This document shows positions 21,372 through 32,745 of a stretch of 64,000 nt of DNA, in pieces (the stretch's first letter is position 1; the number at the start of each line of letters is the position of its first letter). A program made the position numbers and the translations under genes. The stretch is taken from the NCBI RefSeq assembly GCF_031143425.1, contig NC_090440.1, positions 1,270,675,123 to 1,270,739,122 of the forward strand, given 5' to 3'. This DNA is from Pleurodeles waltl. Its lineage: Eukaryota; Chordata; Amphibia; Caudata; Salamandridae. The notes under the pieces are model-generated. The model was not told the origin of the DNA, did not search any database, and saw only the letters and a program-made list of their open reading frames with translations.

Positions 21372-23846
21372 TCAGTCGCCCTCCGACCGTGCAGTTGCTG
21401 GACCCTTCGGTGACTGAGTCCTGGGCCCTTTGGTGTCCTCCCTTACAGCCGGGATGGGGCTTGTGGGTCCCTCCTGCTCCGCGCTCCTGCTGGCTGACTT
21501 CTCCGCCCTGCTGCCCTTTCGCTCCTTAGAAGAGGCTCTCTGGCCCTTGCCTCCCCTGGATGTTGTGGCAGGTGAAGTGGCTGAACTTTGGTCCTTGGGG
21601 GCAGCCGTGGCACTCCTCTCACGGCGGCCCTTGAGTTTCCGGGTCCTCTTGCCAGGGGGGGGGCTGGCTGTCCCCTTCCTGCTGATGGAAGTGGCACTGC
21701 TGCCAAAGGGTGGGCTCCAGAACCCATGCACCACAGTGACTCTTAGCAGATGGAGGGGGTGGGTCAGGGGAGGGAAAGAGGTCAAGATTAGAGAGGTAAA
21801 ATTTTTTAGGACCAAGGTAAAGGGTGGAAGTAGTGGTGATGGGAGTGGAGGAAGAGGATGTGGTTGTAGGAGAGTCAGGTGTGCTGTCTTTGGGTGCAGG
21901 TGATTGTGACGTAGGCTGTCGTGAGGTGGATGGCTGTTGGGTGGGTGGCTGCCTGCGTTTGTGTGTCTTGGAAGAGGGGGTGACAGACACAGGGGACGTG
22001 TAAATGGCAGTGGGGGTGGTGACTGCACGTGTGCGTACTGGACTGGAGGGTGTGCTGGTGATGGAAGCACTGGCTGATGGTGGTGTGCATGCAGGTGTGA
22101 GTGTAGACGTCACAGGGAGGGAGGAGGGAGACGAGGGGGACACAGAGGTGGTAGTAACTGTTGGCATGTCTGCATCTGGGTGTTGCTTGGGTGAGTGTTT
22201 GTGGGATCTGTGGTGCTTGTGTCTGGATGAGCTGCCCTTGGGTGTTGAGGTGTGTGCAGGCTGGTCTGATGGTGTGGATGGGATAGGCAGAGGAACAGGA
22301 GACAGAGACAGGCTGGAGGCAGTTAGAAGAGGGAGGCTGGAAACAGGGACAATGGCTGCTGTCAGTGCTGAGGCCAGAGCATTGAACAATCGTTGATGGG
22401 CAGCCTGACCCGAATGAATGCCCTCCAGGTAGGCATTGCTCCGATGCACCTCCCTTTCTACCCCCTGGATGGCATTCAAAAGGGTAGTCTGCCCAACAAT
22501 GATGGTCTGAAGGAGGTCAATGACCTCCTCACTGAGGGCAGCAGGGGTGACAGGGGCAGGGCCTGAGGTGCCTGGGGCGAAGGAGATGCCCGCCTTCTTG
22601 GGCGAGCGGGCACAGAGCGTAGGCTGAGGGGCTGCTGGGAGGGCGGGGCTGGTGCGCTGGGTGGCGGCTGTACCTGTAGAGGCGGGGTCCCGGATGTTGC
22701 CGCCACCGCTAGGGAGCTCCCATCCGAGGCCGTGTCGGTGTCGCGGGTCCCCGTTGTGGTGCTCCCCTCGCCCTCCGTATCACTGGTGCCCTCGGTGTCT
22801 GTACCACGGCCCACCGGGGCCTTGTGACTTGCAGCTCCCTCGTGCTCCGATGCCAAATCTCCTCCACCTGATGATGCTAATGCACAAGCATATTAAGAAA
22901 AAGGGGTGGGGGGAGAAATAATAAAACAGGTTGAGTGCATGCAATGTCAACACCGTTGGCGGAGAGGACAGACACAGGAGCCTCATGCACTACGCTGCGC
23001 AATCAGGGTATACTACTCAGTACTTGTGACCAGGCCTACAGGTCTATGCACAACAAATACACACCTGGATGATGCAGGACCATGGATAGCTGTACTTGGC
23101 ACCCTACAGAGGTGGGGGGCGGGGTCACAGGGCCATGCCTAAAGGAGAGGACTACACTACAGGAAACGCCCTGGCCTAATGTCACCCACAACCCTCCTCC
23201 CCCACCCAGACGCCTCCACTGCGCATAAAGATAGCAGAATGTGCTGATACTCACCCCCTTGTGTCTGCTGTGATGTCCTCAAGCGCCCATCCAAATCAGG
23301 GTAGGCCACCGCCAGGATCCGGGACATCAGGGGGGTCAGGGTACGACTGGCACCCCTCCTAGGTTGGGAGGCCATCCCCAGCAGTGACTCGGCGGTCTTC
23401 CTGGTCCCGCGGCGGATGTCCTCCCACCTCTTGCGGCAGTGGGTGCCCCGTCTGATGTGGACCCCCAGGGCCCGGACTTCCTTGGCGATGGCACGCCAAA
23501 TGTCGACTTTCTGATGGGCGCTGACCTATTTGACATGTACAGGGTGGGAAAGGAAAATTCATAATTTATCTGCATGTTAGATGCGATTGCCCCCCCCTCC
23601 CCAACTTTGCCATGTGGCACATGCTCTCATCTGTCGTGCGTTGCACTCCTCATTCGCTCCCCTCCCCACCATCTTACATCCACCCCACTCAACAATGGCA
23701 TAGCCCAATCAATGTGCACCCAGTGTACTTACCTGTTGGTCTGGAGGACCGTAGAGTAACGCATACTGGGGGAGGACCCCATCCACAAGTTTCTCCAACT
23801 CTTCAGACGTTTAGGCAGGGGCCCTTTCCCCAGTCGCAGCAGCCAT
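21372..23846 (-). pseudogene. Myb2: second SANT-domain gene, three exons (copy A)
   Basis: Lies wholly inside the transposase intron on the other strand. Exon 1 23846-23733 (38 codons, CAG|GTAAGT), exon 2 from 23525 after CAAATAG to a GTGAGT donor near 23254, exon 3 from 22876 after GTGCATTAG. Exons 1-2 encode a SANT/Myb-like domain: SEELEKLVDGVLPQYALLYG, then an IWRAIAKEV-type helix and a CRKRWEDIRR-type recognition helix. It is distinct from Myb1. Exon 3 has a conserved helix (LLNAIQGVEREVHRSN in B), a long Ser/Thr/Pro part and a basic Lys/Arg tail ending ARSEGD. Lesions: TAA at codon 12 (23813-23811), a one-base loss near 22680 and a deletion near 21735. Function unknown; DNA binding is inferred. 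Confidence 0.8.
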
Positions 23847-23924
23847 TGTCTCTTCCAGACCGAGGTCACAGCAGCACATGCAGTATAGGTCCTCTCCTGT
23901 GGATGATCAGGTCTCGAGTGATTA

Positions 23925-24075
23925 AGCAGATAGAAAATGGCGGTCACGCCCGCGGCGGGGCGTACCGCGGCGGTGCGTACCGCGACTGCCGGCGCACCTC
24001 GTCATTGGCTCCTGAAACCCATAGGCTTCAATGTTAACCAATGCGGCCTCGTATAGCGGTCTTCGACCGCCTACC
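23925..24075. promoter_or_regulatory. Internal GC-rich candidate promoter between Myb2 and transposase exon 2 (copy A)
   Basis: CpG- and GGCGG-rich segment 80-230 bases upstream of the Myb2 ATG. Read on the Myb2 strand it ends in CCGCCATTTTC (23943-23934), which fits the YY1 consensus CCGCCAT and sits about 88 bases before the ATG, as in copy B. The GCGG words match those in the TIRs. Promoter function is inferred from position and conservation. Confidence 0.45.
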
Positions 24076-25831
24076 GCCACGGTGTGCCACGCCAGCGCAT
24101 TGACCTCACATCCCATTGTCCCACTTCACAGGTCAGGCAGCCGCCATTTCAAGGGCCCACATGGCCTAATCTGTACTGCGTCACACAGGCCTAGGCCTTG
24201 CATTGACACACATACACGCCTTTCAAAACATAGATAATCGTGTGCTATGCAAGCTGTGGTGAACGTACCTGTGATTTGCTTGACTCTGTGCTCCATGTTG
24301 TCCTTCCTAGGCACCGTCCGCTGGGACTTGCGAGGAGAAGGATGAATCCTCGCGTGTACCGACCGCTGGTGGACCTGTCGACAATGGAAGAACGCCATAT
24401 CATACTACGATACCGACTTGACCGAGCCACTATACATGAACTGTGTGCCCAGCTGGAGCCTGCCCTGATGTCCCCCATCCGCCAACACACAGGAATTCCC
24501 CCTCTTGTGCAGGTTCTGTCAGTCCTCCATTTTTTGGCAAGTGGCTCATTCCAGACAACAGTGGCCATGTCATCTGGAATGTCTCAGCCTATGTTTTCTA
24601 AGGTTTTGTCCAGAGTGTTGTCTGCCCTGATGAAACACATGCGGAGCTACATTGTTTTCCCTGAGGAGGTTGATTTGGCCACTGTGAAGGGTGATTTCTA
24701 TGCCCTTGGACATATCCCCAACATCATTGGTGCCATTGATGGGACCCATGTGGCTTTAGTACCCCCAAAAGACTATGAGCAGGTGTACAGAAACAGGAAA
24801 AGTTACCATTCTATGAATATCCAGGTGGTCTGTTTGGCTGACCAGTACATCTCCCATGTAAATGCCAAGTTCCCTGGGTCAGTGCATGACGCGTATGTTA
24901 TGCGTAATAGCAGCATCCCTTATGTGATGGAACAGCTACAGAGACAACGTGTGTGGCTAATAGGTGACTCTGGTTACCCCAACCTGCCTTGGCTATTGAC
25001 CCCAGTGAGGAATCCCCGGACCAGGGCAGAGGAACGGTACAATGAGGCCCATGGGCGAACTAGGAGGATCATAGAAAGAACCTTTGGCCTCCTGAAGGCC
25101 AGGTTTAGGTGCCTGCATATGACAGGTGGATCCCTGATGTAATCACCAAAGAAGGTGTGCCATATCATCGTGGCCTGCTGCATGCTTCACAACCTGGCTT
25201 TGCGACGCCAGGTGCCTTTCCTGCAGGAGGATGGTCCAGATGGTGGTGTTGTGGCAGCTGTGGAGCCTGTGGAGAGTGAAGAGGAGGAAGACGACAGGGA
25301 CGACACAGACAACAGGGACACAGTTATCCAACAGTATTTTCAGTAGCACACAGGTAAGAATCTACCACGCCATTTAACATTTGCAGAAAGCCTCCTGCAT
25401 CTTTACTTTGTGTATTTCCCCCCAGTTCTTTTAAAATGATGTTTGATTTTCCCTTCCCTTTTCAGTGCTGTATGACCCACTGCGTGACTTCAGCTTGGTT
25501 AGCCCATGGACTAATGCTTATTGACATCGGTATGTTATCATCACAAAATTACCTGAACATTATTGATCAATAATGTGTTATACATTTGTAAATGATTTCA
25601 GTGCAATGAGTGATTTATTTTAGAGCTAGATATTGGTACATGATATTAAAACGGTGATGGGTGAGGGTGGAGTTATGTCCATGGCAGAGTCCAGTTCTCA
25701 GTCGCACAGGTGCATTGTCCATATGCCTGTGGAAGGATGGAGCAGGGGCAGTTCAAGGTTGGACAGGGTGACAATGTGGGACAGTGGGATGACATCCGGG
25801 GGTATCTTATGCTGGCAGGGGGCTTGGCATC

Positions 25832-27338
25832 CTACTCTGTCTTCCTTTGGGATCTCAGGCTCCTCTTGCGGGGTGATTGTTCTTCAGCAGGAGGTGGGGT
25901 TCTGGTGGCCTGTCATTGTGGTGGGGCCTCCTGTCCACTAGCGCCGGCGGAGGTGGTAGGCTGTTCCTGGTCCTGGCTAGTGACAGGGGCCCTTTGTGGT
26001 GCCACATGGTCCCGCAATGTGGTTTCTATCGATTGAGGGCCTGGACTATGGTCCCCATAGCGGTACCGATGTTCCTGAGTTCATTGCTGAACCCCATGTA
26101 CCGTTCCTCCTGCTGTGCCTGGATCTCGGTGAACCTGGCCAGTACCGTCGCCATCGTCTCCTGGGAGTGATGGTATGCTCCCATGATGGTGGTGAGGGCC
26201 TCTTGGAGAGTCGGTTCCCTGGGCCTGTCCTCCCCCCCCTGTTGCACAGCAGCCCTCCCAGTTGCCCTGTTTCCCCGGGCCTCTGTTCCCTGGACGGTGT
26301 GCCCACTACCACTGCCCCCAGGTCCCTGTTGTTGTTGGGGTGTTGGGTCAGCCTGGGTGCCCTGTAGTGGCGGACACACCGCTGATTGACGCGTCCTGGA
26401 GACAGAGGCATGGGCCCGCTGGGTGGGAGCTGTGCTGGTGGTCCCAGAGGGGGTTGGGTCTGCTGTGGCCTGTGTCTATGTGTGGGGAACCGACTGTCCA
26501 GAGGTCCCCGATGGTCCGGGCTGGTCATCAGGTTCTAGGTCGACAGAGCTGCTGTCCTCACTGGGGGCCTGTTCTGGGGGTGGGATGGACATATCTGGAC
26601 CCTCCGTGGCGGTGTGTTGGCGTTCGGGCCCTGCAGGGGTGAAAGAGTATGGTTATTGTTTTTGTGTGTGCCATGGCGTGCATTTTGAGTGCCCTTGTCC
26701 CCCAGTGCTGGCATTCCCTTGTGGGAGGTGTTGTGAGGGTGGGGGGGGTGTATGGGTATGTGCAATGGTCATGCTTTGGTGATGGCTGTCTATGGGTTGT
26801 GTTGGCATTCAGGGGTTGGTGTTGTTTAGGGTGGGTTGTGCTGGTGAGACATTGGCAGGGAGGATGTGTGCTGGGGGGTTGAGATTGGGGGTGAGGGTGG
26901 GGGTGGGGGTTGGCATGCTGGTGGTTGGGGGGGGGTGAAGTAGTTGAGATTCGACTTACCAGAGTCCATTCCTCCGTGTACTCCAGTGAGGCCATCAGGA
27001 TGCAGGATGTTTACTACCTCTTGCTCCCATGCTGTGAATTGGGGTGGTGTGGGTGGGGGTCCGCCGCCAGTCTTCTGTACAGCGATGTTGTGTCGCGACA
27101 CCATCGAGCGCACCTTCCCCCGTAGGTCGTTCCATCGCTTTCGGATATCTTCCCGATTTCTGGGATGCTGTCCCACAGCGTTGACCCTGTCTATGATCCT
27201 TTGCCATAGCTCCGCCTTCCTTGCTATAGTGGTGTGCTGCACCTGTGTGCCGAAGAGCTGGGGCTCTACCCTTATAATTTCCTCCACCATGACCCTCAGT
27301 TCTTGGTCCGAGAACCTGGGGTGTCTTTGGGGTGCCAT
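25832..27338 (-). pseudogene. Myb1: Harbinger Myb/SANT protein, two exons (copy A)
   Basis: Exon 1 27338-26960 (126 codons plus one base, donor GTAAGTC) is fully open: HPRFSDQELRVMVEEI, LWQRIIDRVNAVG, DIRKRWNDLRGKVRS, TGGGPPP, then WEQEVVNILHP and GGMDSG. Exon 2 starts 26630 after CCCCTGCAG, phase 1, and encodes a Pro/Gln/Thr linker, a helical block (LQEALTTIMGAYHHSQETM... QEERYMGFSNEL) and a short basic end. Exon 2 has a TAG near 26480 and a one-base deletion near 26030 relative to B. Expected role: DNA-binding partner that helps transposase find the ends. The gene starts about 600 bases inside the right TIR and runs toward the transposase 3' end. AATAAA on this strand is at 25619-25614. Confidence 0.88.
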
Positions 27339-27544
27339 GGGGTGGTGTGGATGAGGTGTGGGGTGGTGTTTGTGGTGATGTGCGTGGTGATGTGTGGTGA
27401 TGTGTGCATAGATGTGGTGTGTGTGAGGATGTTGTGTTCCTGTGTGTGTGTGGTGCTTTGCGTTCCCTGTGCTCTCTCTCAGTGTATTGCGCCTTCTCTC
27501 AGATATTTGTGGTTGTAGGGGTTTGTGGGTGAAGTGGGTGTGTG

Positions 27545-27551
27545 TTTTATA
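27545..27551 (-). promoter_or_regulatory. TATA box of Myb1 (copy A)
   Basis: TATAAAA within CTATAAAACACAC, about 205 bases before the Myb1 ATG. The same word occurs at the same place in B (39403), C (28988) and H4 (56301-56307, minus). Confidence 0.7.
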
Positions 27552-27943
27552 GTTAATTGGGTGTGTGGGAGTGGTGTGTGTATGTGTCTCAGGTGTCTGG
27601 ATTTCGAATTGGCCAATGTGGCTGTGTTTTGTAAAGGTGTGTGTATTTTGAGCGCGGCGGTGTGTACCGCCAATGGAATACCGCGGTTGAAAGACCGCCG
27701 CATGGATTCGTGGGTCAGAATGGCATGGGCGTGATTGTGTTGGCGTGGCAGTGGAGGTTTGGTCATCTCCAGTTTATCGCTGCCCGCTGATGAGGCTGAG
27801 TTCCGTGGATGTCGGGTTTTTGGCGGTTGCACAGTTGGTGGTCAGAATGACCGTGGCGGTTTACCGCGGCCGCGGCGGTAGAATGGCGGACTTTTGGCCG
27901 GCGGTAAGGGCCTTTTACCGCCGAGGTCAGAATGACCCCCTTA

Positions 27944-28622
27944 ATGTGTGATCAAATAGGTTACACCGTTGTCTAATTTGAAAGATTCATTTTAACTCCC
28001 TTTTACCTGTCAAGACTACTAAAAAAGTCCATCAGAAGAAGAGAAATTTGAAAGTGGAGTAGAAGCTCTCCCAGATGGTAGCAGAGTGATGATGGTTAAG
28101 ATCCCCAACTAAGGGGAGTTGGAACCCTTTATTCTAGGTTAGTTAATCCTCAGAGCCCAATCTCTACTGTCCATGTCCAGACTTAAAAGGATCGGCGGAA
28201 TTTCAGAGATTCGGGAAAAAGTTGTATCAGCAGTTGGGACGTGAGTATTATTAAGGTCGTCAATTGCAGTGGTTCATGTTTAAGTGTGCGGTGTTTGTGT
28301 ACTTTGGATGATATTTTGGAGAGATATTTTGAATGTTGTGGGAGTGTGGTGTTAGTAAAAGAAGTTGACATTGTTATTGTGTCCTGCGTGACCTAAGAAC
28401 CCGAGATAGTATTAAAAGGTGTAGAAGACACCATAATAAATTGTCTGCTAAGTTTGGTGGAGTTGTCATAAGACGTCGTCGACTGCAACATTGAGATGGG
28501 GATTTATCTTTTTTTTAAATAGGTCTTTAATAACATTTTTAGACACTAAACAAAAGGAAAAAACATTGTAGTGTTGTACAGCATCTTTATGTTCCATGTA
28601 CAATGATAACTGCAGATAGCAT
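27944..28622. other. No gene seen; spacer between copies A and C
   Basis: Non-coding flank with no TIR. It contains G/A-rich stretches and a T-run at 28509-28519. It may be an LTR or leader fragment of a retroelement, but nothing confirms this. Confidence 0.4.
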
Positions 28623-28987
28623 ATTGGCCCTCATTATGACCCTGGCGGTAAATTCCGTGGAAGGTCACCAACATACTGCAGCAGATATCCGTACACAATA
28701 TGATGACACACACACACCAATCCGACAAAATACAGCCACATACACAAATCCATCAGACCAGAGGTCAGTGAAAAGTGGTGGTATCAAAACCCACACCATT
28801 ATGCCAAAAGAACAACTCCCACCGTATTATGACCCACAAATCACCACAGTGGACATTCAACAGCAGTAAACCATTGACGGTACACACTGCTGTGCTCACA
28901 ATGGACACCCACATACAAAACAACACCACATAGGACAATTCAAACAAGACACACCTGACACCCATACACACACCACACCCACACCAC

Positions 28988-28994
28988 TATAAAA
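28988..28994 (+). promoter_or_regulatory. TATA box of Myb1 (element C)
   Basis: TATAAAA in CACTATAAAACACACACCCA, about 190 bases before the ATG at 29177. Conserved in the other three elements. Confidence 0.7.
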
Positions 28995-29176
28995 CACACA
29001 CCCACATTACCCACAACCCCGTATGAATACAATTAATTGCCACGAGACTCACACCAAGACCACTGACACAACTACATCCACACACCACATACACCCATAT
29101 ATCCCTCACGTACCCTACCCCATATACCCCAACACATTACCATACACACCCTCATCAACACACATCAAAAACACCC

Positions 29177-30712
29177 ATGGAACCACAAAGGCACACCCGT
29201 TTCACTGAGGAGGAGTTAATGGTTGTGGTCGAGGAAATTGTCAGGGTACAGCCACAGCTATTTGGAGCACAGGTGCAACAGAAATCAATAGCCAGGAAGA
29301 TGGAGCTAAGGTAGAGAATCGTGGACAGGGTCAACGCTGTGGGACAGCACCCCAGAACAAGGGACGACATCAGGAAGAGGTGGAACGACCTACGGGGGGG
29401 AGGTACGTTCCATAGCAGCATGACACCAGCTCGCTATCCATAGGACTGGCGGTGGGCCCCCACTCCTCCCCCGCAACTCACAGCATGGGAGGAGCAAGTC
29501 TTGGCAATACTTCATCCTGAGGGCCTGGCCGGAGTCGGAGGAGGACTGGACTCTGGTAAGTCAACTCTCTACTATTATCACTCCCCTACCTGGATGCCAT
29601 CACATACCCTCACCCTCACTCCCATCACTCCACTACATCCCACACTCCCCACATCACATTTTACTAATCCCACTGCCAAGCCCTGCATGCCATAACAATG
29701 CATGGGCACCCCTCACAGTCCTGCATGAACACTCATCACTAAAGCATGCACAGCATAGAGAACTAACAATTCCACTATACACCAACATACACAACTAAAA
29801 GCTAGCAGGGCAACAACAACCATAGAGGGGAAGCTAGGGATGTACAATATGTCATACACATCAACCATAACACAATATTTACATCTCCACAGGTCCCCCA
29901 GCCAATGTCATCGGAGAGGAGGTGCCAGCACTATCCAGTTCCCCAATAGAAGAGGCACACAGTGATGACAGTAACTATGGACTTCAGGATCTGGAAGATG
30001 TACCTGGCCCATCAGGGACCACTGGACAGCCGGTTACCCAAGCCCAGTCACAGACCACCAGAGAGCCTCCCCATCAGGAAACACAGCACCCACCCAGTGT
30101 ACTCACACCTCTGTCCCCGGGAGACGTCAATCAGCAGTGTGCCCACCTCTACAGGGACCCCAGGCAACACCTCACACCCAAGACAATCAGGGACCTGGGG
30201 TCAGTGGCAGTGGGCACACGGTTCAGGGGACAGAGGCACAGACCACCAGGGACACTGGGAGGACTGCTGTGCACCAGGGGGAGGCCAGAAGCCAGGAACC
30301 AAATCTCCACGAGGCACTCTCCGAGATCCTGAAAGCCTATCACCATTTCCAGGACACGATGGGCCAGATCCTAGACAATGTGCAGGAGAACAGGCGGCTA
30401 CAGGAGGGAAAGTACCAGGGGATCAGGGAAGACTTGCAGGCTATCAACAACACCCTGATTTCCGTAGCAGGGGTGCTGGCAGACATGGCCAACATTATGA
30501 GTGAGGCAGTCTCACAGCAGCGGGCCCCTGCCACTAGCCAGTCATCTGAACAGCCTTCCACTTCCACTGCCACTGGTGGCCAGAAGGTCCCACCACAGGA
30601 CTCACAGACCACCATCACCCCTCCCCCTGCAGAAGGTGAACCACCCCACAAACGTTCCCTGCAATCCAGACCACAGCCAAAGACACTTGCCAACACCACT
30701 GCCAGGAAATGA
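29177..30712 (+). pseudogene. Myb1: Harbinger Myb/SANT protein (element C)
   Basis: Exon 1 29177-29555 starts MEPQRHTRFTEEELMVVVEE and contains VDRVNAVGQHP and DIRKRWNDLRG. Exon 2 starts 29893 after ACATCTCCACAG, phase 1, and ends at 30712 with a Pro-rich linker, a helical block (NLHEALSEILKAYHHFQDTM) and a basic tail. Lesions: TAG at 29312-29314 (codon 46), an extra G in the G-run near 29395, a TGA in the restored frame near 29425, and a frameshift near 30190. AATAAA is at 30899-30904. Domain order equals copies A and B. Role as for Myb1 of A. Confidence 0.87.
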
Positions 30713-32745
30713 GACTCTCCTGATTGTCCCCCTTGTGTCCCACTCAGTCACTCTGTCCACCGTGAAATGCCATTGCTCACCTTCCTGTCTCCCCTTGGAC
30801 AATGCAACTGTGCTACAAACAGACTGGAACAATACCCTGGACTTTCCTCCATCATCACCCCACCCAATTGCACTTTCCCCTCTAGATAAAAGCACTTCAA
30901 TAAACACCCTTTGATAAAACTAGATTTTGAGTATGTCATGTATTTCTAATATGTATTGATTTAAACAGGTACAACCATTGCAAATGAAATGCATATACAA
31001 TGAACATTGAATTAATGACCTGTAGATGGCTGTTGTGATCAGATTTCGGAGTATTTGTTAATTCACCAACATCTGCAAAATGAATAGCCAGAGGGAACAG
31101 TAAGTGGGCATAAAAATGGGAAATATCAGCATGCCAATGCCACACAAAATACAACCAATGTCATTGAAATGTAAAGTTACACTGTCTCACCTGTGTGTCA
31201 TTGGAAGTACTGACGGATTACAGATGATCTGTTGTCCTCATCCTCATCCTCTGCCTCCTCATCCTCGCTGTCCTCAGGGTCCACTGCTGCCACAGGAGCA
31301 TCTCCAGTCTCCTCCTCCTTCAGAAAAGGGGCAGTGCGTCTGAGGGCCAGATTGTGCAACATGCAGCATGCCACTGCTATCTGGCAGACCTTCTTGGGTG
31401 AGTAGCACAGGGATCCACCTGTTAGATGGAGGCACCGGAACCTGGCCTCCAGGAGGCCAAATGTTCTCTCAATTATCCTTCTGGTTTGCCCATGAGCCTC
31501 ACTATAACATTCTTCTGCCCTTGTTCTGGCATTCCTCACAGGGGTCAGCAACCATGATAGGTTTGGGTAACCAGGGTCACCTGCAAATATTGAGGGACAA
31601 CATTTAGCCACACACTATCCTATATGGCCCACACCATAGTCAAATACCAACATACACTGGGTGGGAACCAGTGTTCACCTATTAGCCACACCCTGTGCCT
31701 CTTTAGTTGGGCCATCACATTTGGAATGCTGCTATTCCTCAGGACAAAGGCATCATGCTACAACCCAGGATACTTAGCATTGAAATGGGAGATATACTGG
31801 TCCGCCAAGCACACCATCTGCACAGTCATAGAGTGGAAACTCTTACGGTTCTTGAACACCTGTTCATTCTGCCCAGAAGGGGGCAGGGGGGGATGCAATA
31901 TGTGTTCCGTCAATTGCCGCATTTATCTTGGGGATATGTCCCATTGCATAAAACTCTGCCTTCACAGTGGCCAAATCCTCAGCCTGAGGAAATACAATGT
32001 AGCTGCACATGTGTTTTATCAATGCAGACAACACTCTTGTCAGCACTGTTGAGAACATTGCCTGTGACTTTCCTGCAGCCAAGCCCACTGTCACTTGGAA
32101 AGAACCAGTTGCCAGGAAATGGGGCACTGATAGTACCTGCACAAGAGGGGGGATCCCAGTGGGGATGTGAATAGCAGATATCACGTCAGGCTCCAATTGG
32201 GCACACAGCTCTGTGATTGTGGCCCTATCCAGTCTATAGGTGAGTGATATGTGCCTGTCCTCCAGTGTAGCGAAGCCCATCAAGGGTCTGTACACGGGGG
32301 TACGTCTCCATCTCCTATTTATCAGCAGAGGTAGGAATCTAAGGGCCAGATGAGTGAGGAGGCTTTCACAATTTGAACAATGGAGCCACAACAGTAGTCT
32401 GTAATCTGTAAACATGACATGGGTCAGTGTGATTTGTCCAGTATGTGCCTATTTCTCCTGTGATGCAGTATTATTCCATATGCCTGACCCCCTGAAATGG
32501 TGTCCGCCTGTCCTGAGTGGAGGGACAGGTGGAAGTGAGGTAATACCGCTGATGTTGTGCACCATGGCGGGAGCCGGTCGGGAACTGCTGTGCATTTCCT
32601 CATTGGTTATTATTTAGCCCTATGGGAAACAGTGGCAAATGCTGATCTACGCCTGCGGTGACTGTATACACCGCCACAGACGTGACTGTCATTTTCGAAT
32701 TGATTCCTCACTTGTTTACTGACCTTCCATAAGAGAGGACCTACA

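Larger units (their letters stand above)
19682..25346 (+). pseudogene. Harbinger transposase of copy A, two exons, one nonsense codon
   Basis: Exon 1 is 19682-19764. Its first residues are MEPKLNILPALVYLLIYHEY, ending in a basic run. The donor that is GTGAGT in B is TTGAGT here, so splicing is lost and a TGA follows. Exon 2 is 24311-25346 after TCCTTCCTAG. Its 334 codons from ATG 24342 align with B without gaps and with 18 differences by hand count, including TAA at 25140-25142 where B has Tyr. Motifs: GAIDGTHV, FPGSVHDAY, IGDSGYPN, RRIIERTFG, CCMLHNLALRR, acidic tail. The GDSGY site has no intron here. A GTAAGA donor lies 7 nt past the stop. Confidence 0.9.
19354..27940 (-). mobile_element. 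Harbinger copy A, complete, TSD TTA
   Basis: An 8587-bp element. Left end GGGGGTGATTCTAACCCTGG; right end, reverse-complemented, GGGGGTCATTCTGACCTCGG. TTA lies at 19351-19353 and 27941-27943. Strand is given by Myb1. Genes: transposase on plus (first exon 19682, main exon 24311-25346), Myb2 on minus inside the transposase intron (23846-21372), Myb1 on minus (27338-25832). Copy B (39014-47830) is the same family in opposite orientation. Both termini are packed with GGCGG/CCGCC words. All three genes carry lesions, so this copy cannot move itself. Confidence 0.95.
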